A stretch of 64,000 nucleotides of DNA from JAGQPD01 sp020426865. Its GTDB lineage: Bacteria > Planctomycetota > Planctomycetia > Pirellulales > Pirellulaceae. Location of the stretch: positions 1,116,001-1,180,000 of the forward strand of contig JAWKTN010000002.1 of NCBI GenBank assembly GCA_041399065.1. Reading direction: 5' to 3'. Made by a program: the position numbers and the translations under genes. The notes beneath the pieces were generated by a model. The model did no database searches and was not told where the DNA came from. It was given only the letters and a program-made list of their open reading frames with translations. Below are positions 19,348 through 30,300 of the stretch, in pieces. Numbering within the stretch: the first letter of the stretch is position 1; each line of letters begins with the position of its first letter.

Positions 19348-19527
19348 TGTCGGTTGCTCCAAACGGCAGTCGCTATTCTGCACGGCAAGTCCCATGGACT
19401 GGAAAAACCGCCGTGTTGGTACTGGCAATATCTGTGTAGCGAATATAATTGTCCGGGGCGGAAGAAACAATCATGTGTTTTCTGACGGCGGATCAGAAAC
19501 CACTCCACATGAACCAGATCAGAGAGA

Positions 19528-20469
19528 ATGCGGATGAAAACCTCGAACGCGTCGATTGTGGCTGCTGTGGCGATGACACTGGGAATAACGTTGGCGATAA
19601 CGCTGGCCGGCATTGCAAATGCTGCAGAGCTTTCCTATGAACAACGGAAAGACGTAGTGTATGGCGAAGCCGATGGCCTGGGGTTGGTGATGGACATTTT
19701 CACGCCCCGCGGCCAAGCGAACGGATTGGGCGTCGTCGACGTCGTCAGCGGCGCCTGGCATTCTAATAGGGGCAAGATCCGGGACCACACGCTGGCGCAA
19801 GTGTACCAAATCTTGTGTGAAAAGGGATTCACCGTGTTTGCCATCCGCCCCGGGTCGATCACCAAATATAGCGCACCCGAGATGATCGCACATTTGAACG
19901 AAGGAATTCGTTGGGTCAAGGGTAATGCCAAAGAGTACGCGGTCGATCCCAATCGGTTGGGAATGATAGGGGCGTCCGCAGGCGGCCATCTGGCATGCCT
20001 CGCCGCAGTCACCACCGCCGAGGACGTTCATAGCGGCAAGAGCGGTGACGGTGATGAGTCGAATACACGAGTAAAGGCGGTCGCCGTGTTGTTTCCACCG
20101 ACGGATTTTCTCGATTACGGCGGCAAGAGAATTGATGCCAAGGCCGATGACGATCTGGGAAGAATCTTGAAGCGATTGGCATTTCCAATGGGACTCAACG
20201 GCGAAACCGATGAGCAAGTCGAGCAGAATGTCGTCGCTATTTCCCCCGCTCGGCTGGTAACGCCATCGGCACCGCCGTTTTTGTTCATCCACGGCGACGC
20301 CGATCCGCTGGTACCACTTCAACAATCGGAGACGATGATCGCGGCATTGAAGGAAGCCGGCGTGTCCGCCGAGCTGATCGTCAAGCCGGGCGGTGGGCAT
20401 CCGTGGCTGACGCTGCCGATTGAAGTCAAAAAGTTGGCGGATTGGCTAGAGTCGAAGTTGAAGGAGTAG
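19528..20469 (+). CDS. Secreted alpha/beta-hydrolase (acetylesterase-like)
   Basis: 313 residues. MRMKTSNASIVAAVAMTLG...AGIANA is a signal peptide. The alpha/beta-hydrolase fold shows a nucleophile elbow GASAGGH (about residue 150), the acid in HGDADPLVP and the histidine in GGGHPW close to the C-terminus: a complete triad. The arrangement resembles the BD-FAE/Aes-like esterases used by planctomycetes to deacylate polysaccharides. A purine-rich AGAGAGA precedes the ATG. It is divergent from the sulfatase, so the two may share a control region (19348-19527) and act on the same glycan; this last point is inference. Confidence 0.88.
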   Translation: MRMKTSNASIVAAVAMTLGITLAITLAGIANAAELSYEQRKDVVYGEADGLGLVMDIFTPRGQANGLGVVDVVSGAWHSNRGKIRDHTLAQVYQILCEKGFTVFAIRPGSITKYSAPEMIAHLNEGIRWVKGNAKEYAVDPNRLGMIGASAGGHLACLAAVTTAEDVHSGKSGDGDESNTRVKAVAVLFPPTDFLDYGGKRIDAKADDDLGRILKRLAFPMGLNGETDEQVEQNVVAISPARLVTPSAPPFLFIHGDADPLVPLQQSETMIAALKEAGVSAELIVKPGGGHPWLTLPIEVKKLADWLESKLKE

Positions 20470-21553
20470 CGGCCGACAGCGGAATTCACGCGAGCGTCAA
20501 CTGGGCATGTCGTATCGGCCCAACACGTATTGCAACCAAATGCCGTGACTGGACGCCCTTACGGCGCGGAGCACATCGACCAAGAGGCGGACCACGATAC
20601 ATCAAGCAGTTACGATATCTCTGGCTCAGCGTCTCGCGGATCTCGGCGACATATGGGTTCCCGGATATGTAGCGACCCGGCGTCTGGGACCGCAAGTGCC
20701 GTGCTACGGCGAGCTCGACGTCGCGTTCGTTCTATCGATGCAAAGGCCTTCCAGGCCTTCGGCCCGAAGGGCCGCAACAACCTCTGCCGGTGGCGAAGCC
20801 ACCGGTGGCGTGCTCCCCCGCACCCCAGGCCCGGAGGGCCGACACACACGCGGCATGGCGCGTTGGCAATAGCCGCGAGCTCGTGCATCGTGACGCGAAC
20901 GGCAAAACGGGATTACCATTGTGTCGTTCCTGGGCCCCCTCGCCGGCTTGCCCGGCAGGAGCCACAGTTTGGTTGGCTAGCCGGTTCCGCGGCTTCACCA
21001 CCCCGGCCGAGGCGCTTGCCGCCGCAGGCGGCAGCCGCCTCGGCCAATGCCGGTGTGACAACGATTGGCGCCCTAGCTTTCAAACTGTGGCTCCTGCCGG
21101 GCAAGCCGGCGAGGGGGCCGAGTGTGACACCGGAGAGTTACAGCTGGACCGAGGGCGCAGTGGGCGCCACCCGTGCGTCACAACGAGCCAGTATTGAATT
21201 AAAGTGACTCTATGTCTCAACTATGTCTCAACCAACTGTCAGCCTAAAATTGATTGTTTTTGCATATTATCCTGGCGTTTTATCCTGGCATACCCAAGGT
21301 CTTGAAAGCTCCATGTCCCCCGCGATCTTTGCCGGTCACAGGCCATACACTCGACCAAGAAAGAAAAGCAAATGTCCTGCCCCTTAGCACCCCTGCCTTC
21401 CCCCTTGGTGTCCGTGATGCCCATTCTCGTACAATGTGGGGCTGGCACGCTACAACAACACACAAATGCCAAGCGTGCGGTATGCGCCAGTCGCCGAGGA
21501 TGGGTTAGCGGAAACGTAAGGCACTCGCGGCGACCCAGTGGATTCGATCGTCC
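20470..21553. repeat. Intergenic palindrome-rich region with perfect 38-bp inverted repeat (REP-like)
   Basis: No supportable gene. From 20743 there is a run of GC-rich hairpins (around 20745-20775, 20785-20812 and 20829-20841). A perfect 38-bp inverted repeat has arms at 20933-20970 and 21082-21119. Between the arms, 21003-21046 is a nested palindrome (GGCCGAGGCG ... CGCCTCGGCC with an inner TGCCGCC/GGCGGCA stem). A shorter related block ('CCCxGGCCxxxxGGCC') recurs near 31350-31375. The composition and nested symmetry match dispersed extragenic palindromes rather than an insertion sequence, as no transposase is present. The many ORFs in this block are hairpin artefacts. Confidence 0.75.
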
Positions 21554-22018
21554 ATGGACAGGCACATGATTATCCGCGTCGCCCGTTGGGAACTCGATAT
21601 TGATCCAGTCCTCACGTCTGAGTGCTATGCTGCCTTTTTCAACGATAACCCCTGTGCCTGCGCTGACTGCCTAAACTTCCGCACCGCAGGTGATCTCGCG
21701 TTTCCGACGGCGTTTCGCCGGTTCGCATCTCGGCTCGGTGTCGGCTTGGCCAAGCCGTCAGAACTCTGCCACTACGGCCAAGCCGGCCAGCCTTGTCCGA
21801 CGGGTGGGTGGTTTCACATCGTGGGAACACTTCTTTCGGGTCGAGACACATGGCGACGGACCGACGATAATCTGTGGCGAGGCGACTCTGAGCCGCATCT
21901 TGGGCTGGCTGGACTTGGATTTACAAAACGCATTGCCCTCCTACCCGACGCATTCCAAGAGCATCCGATCGTTCAGCTTGAATTTCAGACTACTGTTCCG
22001 TGGGTTCTTGGAGACTAG
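21554..22018 (+). CDS. Hypothetical cysteine-containing protein
   Basis: 154 residues, not assigned to a named family. There is a cysteine cluster CACADCLNF at about residues 34-42 with further cysteines at 72 and 80, which could bind a metal. There is no signal peptide or membrane segment. Two in-frame ATGs (21554, 21566) are possible and neither has a strong Shine-Dalgarno. It lies 10 nt before the next gene in the same direction, suggesting co-transcription. Confidence 0.6.
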   Translation: MDRHMIIRVARWELDIDPVLTSECYAAFFNDNPCACADCLNFRTAGDLAFPTAFRRFASRLGVGLAKPSELCHYGQAGQPCPTGGWFHIVGTLLSGRDTWRRTDDNLWRGDSEPHLGLAGLGFTKRIALLPDAFQEHPIVQLEFQTTVPWVLGD

Positions 22019-22028
22019 TTGTCTTGTC

Positions 22029-22778
22029 ATGCCCAAACCTGTGAAAAAGACGCGTTTCCGCCATGCCGTCCTCGTTGTCATCGGAGCTCTGATCGCCGTA
22101 GGATTGGCCGTCATTTTCCTGAAAACGGATTGGCATGAACGCACCATCAAGGTCAACGGAGCATCGCGCCGATACCTTTGGTATGCTCCCGAAAAGGCAT
22201 CAGGAAAACGTCCGCTATTGCTGGCATTCCATGGGTTCAGTGGCACAGCGGACGGCATGCGGAAGAGTTCGAAATTGCACGAACTCGTGGATGCAAACCA
22301 ATTCTATTTGGCCTATATGGATGGGAACCCAACCTGGCATCGCCCAGTACCCGATCGACCGGGCCCAGACGTTGAATTCTTCGACGCACTATGTGAAGAG
22401 CTGCAGCGCAAGTATCCCATTGATTCAAGCAGAATCTACGTCACCGGAATGTCGATGGGCGGTGAATTTGCCATTCGACTTGCGAGTATTCGCAGTCAAC
22501 GCATAGCGGCCGTAGCGTCCCAAGGAATGGTGACCGACGGTGCCGTGGAAGCGGAACGCCCCTTTCCCCTCTTGATTATCGTGGGCACCGAAGATGACCG
22601 AGTACCTCCGAATTTCTTTCCGCGTGTTCCAAACGCATTTCAAGAACGTGGGCATGAAGTAAAAGTGATTCGCCCCGACGGCGTTGGCCATCGCTGGCAT
22701 GTTCCACTCAACGGCGAGCTCTGGTCGTTTCTGTCAAATCATAGCCTCGAACAGCGTCCGCCGACGCATGCCAGATAA
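22029..22778 (+). CDS. Membrane-anchored polyhydroxybutyrate-depolymerase-like esterase
   Basis: 249 residues from MPKPVKKTRFRH. The N-terminal hydrophobic segment AVLVVIGALIAVGLAVIFL (about residues 13-31) is a signal anchor. The rest is an esterase of the PHB depolymerase/LpqC type: RRYLWYAP, LLLAFHGFSGT (oxyanion hole), GMSMGGEFA (nucleophile Ser), VGTEDDRVPP (Asp) and GVGHRWH (His). A longer frame to 21690 overlaps the upstream gene and is not likely to be used. Substrate unknown; secreted short-chain ester or feruloyl-type activity is the family expectation. Confidence 0.85.
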   Translation: MPKPVKKTRFRHAVLVVIGALIAVGLAVIFLKTDWHERTIKVNGASRRYLWYAPEKASGKRPLLLAFHGFSGTADGMRKSSKLHELVDANQFYLAYMDGNPTWHRPVPDRPGPDVEFFDALCEELQRKYPIDSSRIYVTGMSMGGEFAIRLASIRSQRIAAVASQGMVTDGAVEAERPFPLLIIVGTEDDRVPPNFFPRVPNAFQERGHEVKVIRPDGVGHRWHVPLNGELWSFLSNHSLEQRPPTHAR

Positions 22779-23314
22779 GTGTAATCCATCGCCACGTGAA
22801 TGATGTTTTCGAAATCCGGCGAAACAGGTGCCCCACCAAGTCCTCGAAAGCTGTCAAAAGGGAATTCAACGGAATAAGGCCGGGAACTGATCGGGAGTCT
22901 CGCATACGATTCGTAATGGGTCCGTTGATCTGCGACAATTATCCGAATGAATTTCGCTTCCTTCGTGCCAGCAACAGAATCCACGTCGACCAAGAAAGCG
23001 TCATTTCCTTCGGACATCAGATTGACATAGTCACCAAATCAGTAGTCGACGTGAAAGAACGCATTTGAACTGCCCGTCTGCGTGAAACTGTAGTTATCCA
23101 ACGATAGAGCCGAAGGTTGCCTGATGCTTGAGTCCATGCTTGTATCAATGCCGTCTAGAAATATGTGCCGCCTAGCATTTAGATCACCAATGTCAAACTC
23201 ATGTTCCGATCCAGTATTGCTCATGTACGGATAATCCAACACAAGCCCGACAGGGACATCAAAATCGTCAATCGTAATATCAGCTCGTGCGGTCGTCCCT
23301 AAAAAGTGACTCAT
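22739..23314 (-). pseudogene. Secreted protein remnant interrupted by in-frame TGA
   Basis: Two open stretches lie in the same frame, 23314-23042 and 23038-22739, separated only by a TGA at 23039-23041 (reading NAFFHVDY-stop-FGDYVNLM). Bridging it gives about 191 residues beginning MSHFLGTTARADITIDDFDV, which looks like the tail of a signal peptide followed by the 'TIDDFDV' opening of planctomycete secreted proteins. The upstream hydrophobic part is missing, with a stop about 30 nt further up, so the gene seems both N-terminally truncated and nonsense-mutated. A TGG-to-TGA change would explain the stop. The family is not named. Confidence 0.65.
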
Positions 23315-23375
23315 CCTTGAGGGTCTACGTCGAAGCCAAGATCTACGTCAGCCACGTCGGATCGTCTTTCGTCTC

Positions 23376-25952
23376 TTACCCGCGATTCTTTACTGACACG
23401 CCTCTGGTCTGCCGCGCGATCGTGGCGATTACAAACACCATGAAGGTCATCGTGCCTGACTCCGGGACCGCGACACTACCTCCGCCAGCTGCCGACCGAC
23501 CAAAATTGTCTTTCCAGACGGTATAGTCTGCCGCGTCAATGATCTCATTATGGTTGCCGTCGGCCCCTAACTCGGTCGTCGATCCGAACGTATCCTTCCA
23601 GACCGTGTAGTCGGCGGCATCGACAACGCCATTGCCGCTAAAATCACCCGGCAGGTGAACCGCGTCCACTAACACGATGTTCAGCATTGCGTTGGATAGG
23701 AAGAAGTCCGAATTGAAGTCCAACGATCCATTAAGTTGAAAATCAAACACCGATCCATCTGCAAATGTACCCGTCAACGTCACACCACGCTGGGCGATCT
23801 CAACTGGTGTATTCGGCACGAGATCCGCGATGGAGGCTCCGTCAAGTTGAAACTCTGTACCATACAGATTGATCGTCCCCTTCGAGGCCCAAAACTTCCC
23901 AAATGTGCCACCAGAAATGTCGACAGTGCCTTCGGTGAAGATCCGCAGCTGATCCCCAAACTGTCCTCCTTCAATCGATACATCTCCCTGCAGCAACACA
24001 TCTCGGCCGATCACTCCATCGGTAGTTTTGACAAGACTCCCCGGTTGTGATTCAAATCGATCCCGGATCTCTCCACCGGAAACAGTCAATTCCGCACCTT
24101 CCCCAAGGCGAGATCCGCCCCCTAACACACCATCGCTTAATTCCACACGTGTGCCAGTCAGGGCGATCACTTGAGACACATTGCCGCCACCGGAAATATT
24201 GACCATCGCGCCGACAGTTCGCAGGCTGCCAGCAAACTCGCCTCCGTCGACGTTCACGACGCTCCCCGGTCCCGCTACCATGTCGCTGTTGACGTTCGCA
24301 CCCACTCCGACATTCAACGTCTGACCGTCGCGCAAACCGCTGGGAATCACTCCTGTGGAAGCGTCAATCACTGCCGGCCCAACATCGGGCAACTCGGCCG
24401 CAATCAAGCGGATGGCCCCACCAAAGCTGTCGTTGTATTGCGTCGAAAACGCGAAAGGTGTTCCATCTGTCAATATCCCGCTGAGCACGCCGGCATTGAG
24501 AGCGACCAATACCGAATTGCCTGGGTTTTCCAAACCGGAGACGGCCTCACCATCTAGCAGAAACTCCCCCCCCTCGACCGTCAACGCGTTGGCACTGAAT
24601 GTCGATCCGATCACGCCACCAGATAGAAGGACTTCATCACCCTGAAAGAACGAGCCAATCACGCCGGCGGAGATATTGGCAACTGTGTCCGTTCCAAATC
24701 GGGCACCGATACCGATTTGACCGCCAGAAACATTGACCACGGCATTGCTACCTACGTCCATGAAATCACGTACCCGACCGCCACGAACATCGAAAACGGC
24801 ATTGCCAAACAACCGAAAGCTCTCGCCAATCGTGCCGTCAATTAACGTTACCGTTGCCCCGCGCACTTCTGAGTCGTTACCGAGTTGTCCGCCATCCATC
24901 ACGATCGCACTGCCCGGTCCAGCTCGAAAGAAGTCGCCCACGTTTCCCGTCGGATGAACATGAAGCGTTTGACCTGCCCGAATGCTCTTAGGTGCTGTCT
25001 CTGGCGGCACGTGTATCACTGTAGCTTCAATCGGAGGGAGCATCATTTCGTGCAATGTCACTGTTTGCGGCCAGATTTCATCATCCAATTCGGCCCCAAT
25101 CGCAAATGGCGTCCCGTCAGAAAGCACACCGGTCAATATGTTCCAAGACGATAACGTGATCGGGACTTCGACCGGAGCGGGCTGATCGTCAATCATGAAT
25201 TCGCCGCCATGTAAGTGCACATTGCTGTCTTCAAATGTGTCGAAATCATAGTCAAACACACCGCCGAAGATGTTGACAAGGCTATGCGCATAAGCATTGA
25301 AACTGTCGCCCCCAGAACCAAAAATGTTTCCTAACACTCCCCCGGTCATGACAATGCGACTGCCACCGTTCGCGTTAAAGCCACCTCCGACATACCCCCC
25401 AGATATGTTCACTTCCACATTCGAACTGCTGCCGTCGGGCAACCCTGCCTCCGTAAACGGCCCTAACGTTCCTCCTGAAATATCAATCACGCTGTCCGTG
25501 TGTGCAACGACATCGCCACGCAGCAAACCGCCGGACAAGTGCATACTGCTGTTGGTTTCAGCGACGAAATTAAAGCCAACCGTTCCGCCAGAGATATTCA
25601 CTTGACTGTTAATCTTCGCCACCATATCGTCGCCGACCGTCCCCAACGACACGTTAACGACGCTGCCGCCGTTGGCGTGCAGTTCACCGCCAACTACGCC
25701 TCCCGCGACATTTAAGATCACGTCCTGACTGCTGTGGTCGATAGCTCCCACCTCAAACGAACGCCCAATCTGCCCACCGCCAAACACATTGACCGTCGTG
25801 CCAGTGCCAATTCCCTGATCGTCGCCGAAATGCGGATCCGGTGGAATGTTGATTTCTATCGCCAAAAGCGAGGCAATGCCCACACAAGACACTACCGCCC
25901 AAGTCGCCACTGCAAGAAACGAGAAACTCCACGCGCGAGCCAAGCCGATCAT
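23376..25952 (-). CDS. Secreted beta-helix protein with dockerin and PEP-CTERM-like tail
   Basis: 858 residues. The signal peptide is MIGLARAWSFSFLAVATWAVV. Residues about 50-760 are degenerate 'xVNxSGGxxG' repeats (NISGGTVG, NVSGGQIG, MTGGVLG), a right-handed beta-helix pattern, in three blocks. Each block ends with a 'LxGxxxDGTPFxF' segment and a 'GQTLNVxxxxNV' restart. A type-I dockerin pair follows (DFSGNGVVDAADYTVWKDTFG and NHNEIIDAADYTVWKDNFG). The C-terminus VPESGTMTFMVFVIATIAR resembles a PEP-CTERM sorting signal (PES instead of PEP, short hydrophobic helix, basic end). Expected fate: export and processing by an exosortase-like system. Function unknown; structural or matrix role is likely. 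Confidence 0.85.
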   Translation of the reverse strand: MIGLARAWSFSFLAVATWAVVSCVGIASLLAIEINIPPDPHFGDDQGIGTGTTVNVFGGGQIGRSFEVGAIDHSSQDVILNVAGGVVGGELHANGGSVVNVSLGTVGDDMVAKINSQVNISGGTVGFNFVAETNSSMHLSGGLLRGDVVAHTDSVIDISGGTLGPFTEAGLPDGSSSNVEVNISGGYVGGGFNANGGSRIVMTGGVLGNIFGSGGDSFNAYAHSLVNIFGGVFDYDFDTFEDSNVHLHGGEFMIDDQPAPVEVPITLSSWNILTGVLSDGTPFAIGAELDDEIWPQTVTLHEMMLPPIEATVIHVPPETAPKSIRAGQTLHVHPTGNVGDFFRAGPGSAIVMDGGQLGNDSEVRGATVTLIDGTIGESFRLFGNAVFDVRGGRVRDFMDVGSNAVVNVSGGQIGIGARFGTDTVANISAGVIGSFFQGDEVLLSGGVIGSTFSANALTVEGGEFLLDGEAVSGLENPGNSVLVALNAGVLSGILTDGTPFAFSTQYNDSFGGAIRLIAAELPDVGPAVIDASTGVIPSGLRDGQTLNVGVGANVNSDMVAGPGSVVNVDGGEFAGSLRTVGAMVNISGGGNVSQVIALTGTRVELSDGVLGGGSRLGEGAELTVSGGEIRDRFESQPGSLVKTTDGVIGRDVLLQGDVSIEGGQFGDQLRIFTEGTVDISGGTFGKFWASKGTINLYGTEFQLDGASIADLVPNTPVEIAQRGVTLTGTFADGSVFDFQLNGSLDFNSDFFLSNAMLNIVLVDAVHLPGDFSGNGVVDAADYTVWKDTFGSTTELGADGNHNEIIDAADYTVWKDNFGRSAAGGGSVAVPESGTMTFMVFVIATIARQTRGVSVKNRG

Positions 25953-26810
25953 GAGCTATTCCCTCAACGAACTAGGTCCAAATACTACACCTACGAGGAA
26001 GCCGCGCCCCCCACTTAGGTGGATTTGTGCTCTCTGTTTTAGTCTGGTGTGGGAGTCACTTCAAGTCTCTCCTGTATTTGCTTTGAATCTAGCAGGCGTC
26101 ACGGTGATGACCGCTCCAACCGATGCACCTCTGGGAGGACCCGCATGATCCTTCGCGACGGGCATTCGTGGTAGACGACTAACGCATCGTTCAACTCAAC
26201 GGCGATATTCCGCGCTCGGCCAGAGACTGTCGCCGTTGAATAGGGATTTCGGCAGAAACCACGCTGTACCCCAACAAGCCGGTCAGACCGCACATTCCAA
26301 AGAGCCACAATAGAGGTTGCCATCCCCTCGAAATCCAGAACCATCGACTGCTTTCGGTAACATTACTCGAGTGACTAGCCCACCTTGCTGCCGATTCGTC
26401 ACGCGCCCTGAGAACTGGGATACTTGTTGGTGTCCGCCACGTCCGCGTCACTACCCACATTATCCAATGCCAGTTGCTGGCGATACGATTTCGTCGCTTG
26501 CTGCAATTGAGTGTCTTCGCCGTGATTCATGGTTCTTCCTTTGTTAATTGGTGTCCGATGAGTTTGAGTGGAGACGAGCCGTGGTTGTTCCATAGAGAAT
26601 TCGAACAGCATTTGCTAGACCAGTGTATTGAGCGTCTTTCGTACCAGGTTGTCGACGTCTTGCTCCGAGAGACCGCTTTGCACCGCCTCTTCCAGCGCCG
26701 CGCGCAGTCGCTGTTGCTACGACCCAATTGTCGCAAGGGAATGGATTTGCTCTAATCCCGGCGTCGCCACTTAGTGTACGAAGCCAGGCCGGAACCAACG
26801 CAAAGGAGCT
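25953..26810. other. Gene-poor region with a possible decayed small gene
   Basis: No confident gene in 858 bp. On the minus strand a 43-codon ORF (26530-26399) starts MNHGEDTQLQQATKSYRQQL behind an AAGGAAG Shine-Dalgarno-like sequence. At its stop, the adjacent frame continues to 26191 and contains a hydrophobic helix (WLFGMCGLTGLLGYSVV), so a frameshifted small membrane protein is possible. Just upstream, 26727-26629 (minus) reads RAALEEAVQSGLSEQDVDN and could be another remnant. None of these is assigned. Confidence 0.3.
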
Positions 26811-27260
26811 ATGGTGCTCACATCAGTCACAGAACTTCCTTTCAATCAACATGTGGGGATCCGCAAGGCATCCTGTGGAGACGCATTGTTGATACTGCCG
26901 GCTGGCCCGCAGTTTCTCAACCATTTGGGGACCGTCCACGCAGGAGCTCAACTGGCGTTAGCAGAGGCGTGTTCTGGCGAGTTCTTGCTGCAAGGGTTGA
27001 CCGGGAACGAGAATGTAGTACCTGTTGTGCGACGTGTAGACGCGAAATTCAAGAAGCCAGCTAACGGAACACTCGTGGCTCGCGCCACGTCCGATCCTTC
27101 GGTCCTGGACGCTATGAAGCAATCGTTGTCCGACAAGGGACGCGGCCTAGTCAAGATATCGGTGAAGTTGCACGATGAAAGCGGTAGCCTGACACTTATC
27201 GCAGACTTTGAGTGGTTCATAGCCCGCAACGACAAGCAGTCTCATGATATCGAAGTTTGA
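26811..27260 (+). CDS. Hotdog-fold thioesterase-like protein (DUF4442/PaaI type)
   Basis: 149 residues. A strong AAGGAG lies 3 nt before the ATG and fixes the start. HLGTVHAGAQLALAEACSG (about residues 39-57) is the central helix of the hotdog fold with the 'N/HxxGxxHxG' motif of acyl-CoA thioesterases; VDAKFKKPANG and KISVKLHDESG form the beta-sheet edge. There is no signal peptide, so it acts in the cytoplasm. The next gene is convergent and only 50 bp away. Substrate unknown. Confidence 0.8.
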   Translation: MVLTSVTELPFNQHVGIRKASCGDALLILPAGPQFLNHLGTVHAGAQLALAEACSGEFLLQGLTGNENVVPVVRRVDAKFKKPANGTLVARATSDPSVLDAMKQSLSDKGRGLVKISVKLHDESGSLTLIADFEWFIARNDKQSHDIEV

Positions 27261-27310
27261 TCGAGACGTTTCATTCCGTAACGCAAGCAACGTCGGTTGC
27301 AACGCCAACG

Positions 27311-30300
27311 CTAATCTTCAACCGTTGGAACGACATTCGAGAGCCGGATACAACGTCGTATCGTGTTCAGGAGGTATACGGTGGTGGGCGATCCACCCTC
27401 TGTGCCGTATAGCTTCAGCATCGATCGGGCACGTGTCATGGCGACGTACAGCGCATGCGCCAGGATGCGTTGCTCGCCGACGACAAACGTATCAACGTTC
27501 GGCACAATGATGATTTCCGCTTCGTATCCCTTGAACGAATGCGGCGTCGTTGCCATCAGCGTGTTGTCACGCCATTCAAACGGGCGGTTGGTTTGGACCG
27601 AAAGCTCGACTCCTATCGCTCTTAAACCAGGCTCCAGCTTCGACTGCAGCTGTTTCAAAACGGATTGTCCGGTATAGATCAAGCAGATATCGCGGGGCAG
27701 CACATGTTCGTCACGGATCAATCCGACAAGATCGCTGCCCAGAAGATTCATTTCGTCGTCGCGATTCAAACAGGCATGGAATGTGGGACGTGGCCCGCCT
27801 AGATGACTGAAAGCTACTTGCAGCCAGGGTTCGCCATCCCGCAGTACTTGTTTGATCAGCCCTTGTTGGATGAGTTCGCGGCGATCATCTTGAGCGTCAT
27901 CGGGCGTCAGACGCTTAAGTACGTTCAGCGCCAACTCCAATATCGGCACCGTCGAACGAAAGCTTTCGCGCATCACGGACGAGCGGCCGCGCAGGTCGAG
28001 TCCCATTTCTGACCATTTTGGTGTCTTACGCCCATAGACGTTCTGATCGTTGTCGTAAAAAATATGGGCCGATCGGCTGTTGGCGTCTTCATGATCGGTT
28101 TGGTCCACCAATGCAAGCAGCAGTTTCAACGTCGACGGCCCCATGTCTTGAGCTTCATCAATGAAGAGCGCCGTGCACCGTGGCAGCAATTCCGCCACAT
28201 CCTGTCGTTGGAGGAACTCTTCGGCGGCGCGATCGTAATCATACTTGAATTCGTCCATCGATAGCGAGACACTTGGCAGCAGACCAGCGAGTACGTCCTT
28301 GACATGCAACAATGTCACCTTTTCCCAAGGGAACGGAGGGGGCTCGAATAGCGCGAGTGATTCAACGTGCAATTGTTGCCAGGCGGCATCGATCGAATCA
28401 CGCAGCAGGTGGTGCAGCGAGCGGTTTGCGAACACGGCCCAGATGCGAGCTTCTTCGCCAGGCGCCAGCCGCCGTACCGTTTTGGCCAGCCAATTGCAGA
28501 GAACCACTGATTTGCCACTGCCAGCGACGCCACGAACCAGTCGCGGCTTGCCGTCGAGCTTCAAGTTGACCAAACGCTGTTGTTCACTTGAGAGAATTGG
28601 CTTGAGTTGTTGACGACCGGCGATTTGAGCGCCAAGTTGATCGGCGTCAACTGCTGACTGCGGCTTCGCCTTGCCAGATCGTGACTTTTCAGCGAACGTA
28701 CGTCGTGAGCTGCTCGTCGTTGGCCGAGTCGTAGCGATCGTCTGCCAATGCAGGTGGTCACCGACCATTACGAGTGAGCTTGGCTTGAGCAATGGCAACA
28801 ACGGCCGCAGGTATGGTTCCCTCATCTCGCCGCGACTGGCCAAGACGATGACCGCTTCACGTGCTCGACTGAGTGCAACATTGATCAGACGCCTCCATTC
28901 TTCATACGGCCACGTACTACTGCTGGCGTTGACCGTGTCGAAGATCACAACATCTGCCTCAGACCCTTGTTGGCTATGCACGGTAGTAACGTCCCAGTCG
29001 TCGAGTTGTTGTTGGGCGAACCACTGCGATATATGTTGCGTTTGAGCAGTAAATGGCGAGACGAAGACACCTTTTGATTTCCGTAACGAATCGTCGGCAA
29101 ATAGTTTTTCGAGGACTCGCGGAGTGACGGTACGCAGCCAGCTCTTGTTGCCTGGCCCACGCTCGGCGCGTACCGCAGCCAGTTCCGGATCCTCTTCGTC
29201 CAATACGTACCAGATGGCGCGCGAATGTTCGTTTAGAATCGCTGGCGCGCTGGTCGTTTGCTTGCTCCGCGCCGAGGCCGTCTTTAGAAATCCGCCATAC
29301 TGATACGTCGACACAACCTGACACACGTCCGGATGCATGCGATGCTGTGCCGACAGCACATGCACGGCTTTTGGCGTTGCCTCCAGTTGGTCAAGATGTC
29401 CAAGGCCGCTGTTGGCCAGCCACGTCTGCTGGCACGTCGGTAGAATTCGCGAGATCCGACTGATCGGCGCCAGTTGTTTGGAATCGCCAACCAGGACGAC
29501 TCGGCGAGCGGCAAGCAACGAGAGTGCCGCAATTGCGACTCGCGACATTAACCCCGCCTCGTCGATAACAACGGTGGTGAAGGGAGCCTGATGATTTTCA
29601 ATCTGGCGGATGATCAATGGATCGTTCAATTGCGTTGTCGCGCGGAACGCCGTGGCGACGACCAGCCGGATGTTACCATCGACAAATGCGAGCTGGCCCG
29701 TGTCGGTAACGCCTGCGCGCAATTCAGCAATCCGTTTTCGCGTGATCGCTCGATCGTCTCCCGCATCGAGCCGGCGCAACTTGTTGATCAGGCCATCGAC
29801 TTCTTGCAGGGCCTGGTGGTCAGAACTGGGGAGCATCGCTTCCAGGTTGGCGTCAGTAAAGCTCTGCAGCTGGGCACCCTTGCCCACGCGAAGTAGAGCT
29901 CCGTCATCAAGCAGCGAGTTGGTTTGCCGATCGGAAACGGCTTTACCGATAGAGAGTGCCACAGCGTCGGTCGCCCGGTTCGTTGTCGAGACGACAAGAA
30001 CACGCTCGGACGGATCATCGAGGACGGCGGCCAGCTGTTGACCGATAGTAAATGTCTTGCCGGTACCGGGTGGCCCCCACAGAATATTCCAGGCGTGCCG
30101 CCACCACGACTGCAATTTCGGCAGTCCCTTGGACACGGGCGCTTCCGAGCGAGGGTGGATGCCACCCATTGTTGCCGCAAGTCGGGGCGGCAGGGATTCG
30201 CGCACGTTCTGAAACCTGGGAGCATTGAAGAGGTCGTCCAGTACCGATAGATACTCAAACGGTCGGACATAAAACGAACCTGTCGACGGAATCGCGTTAG

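Noticed and set aside
20530..21207. ORF of 225 codons in the palindrome region
   Set aside because: Composed of hairpin sequence rich in Arg/Pro; both strands give equally long ORFs.
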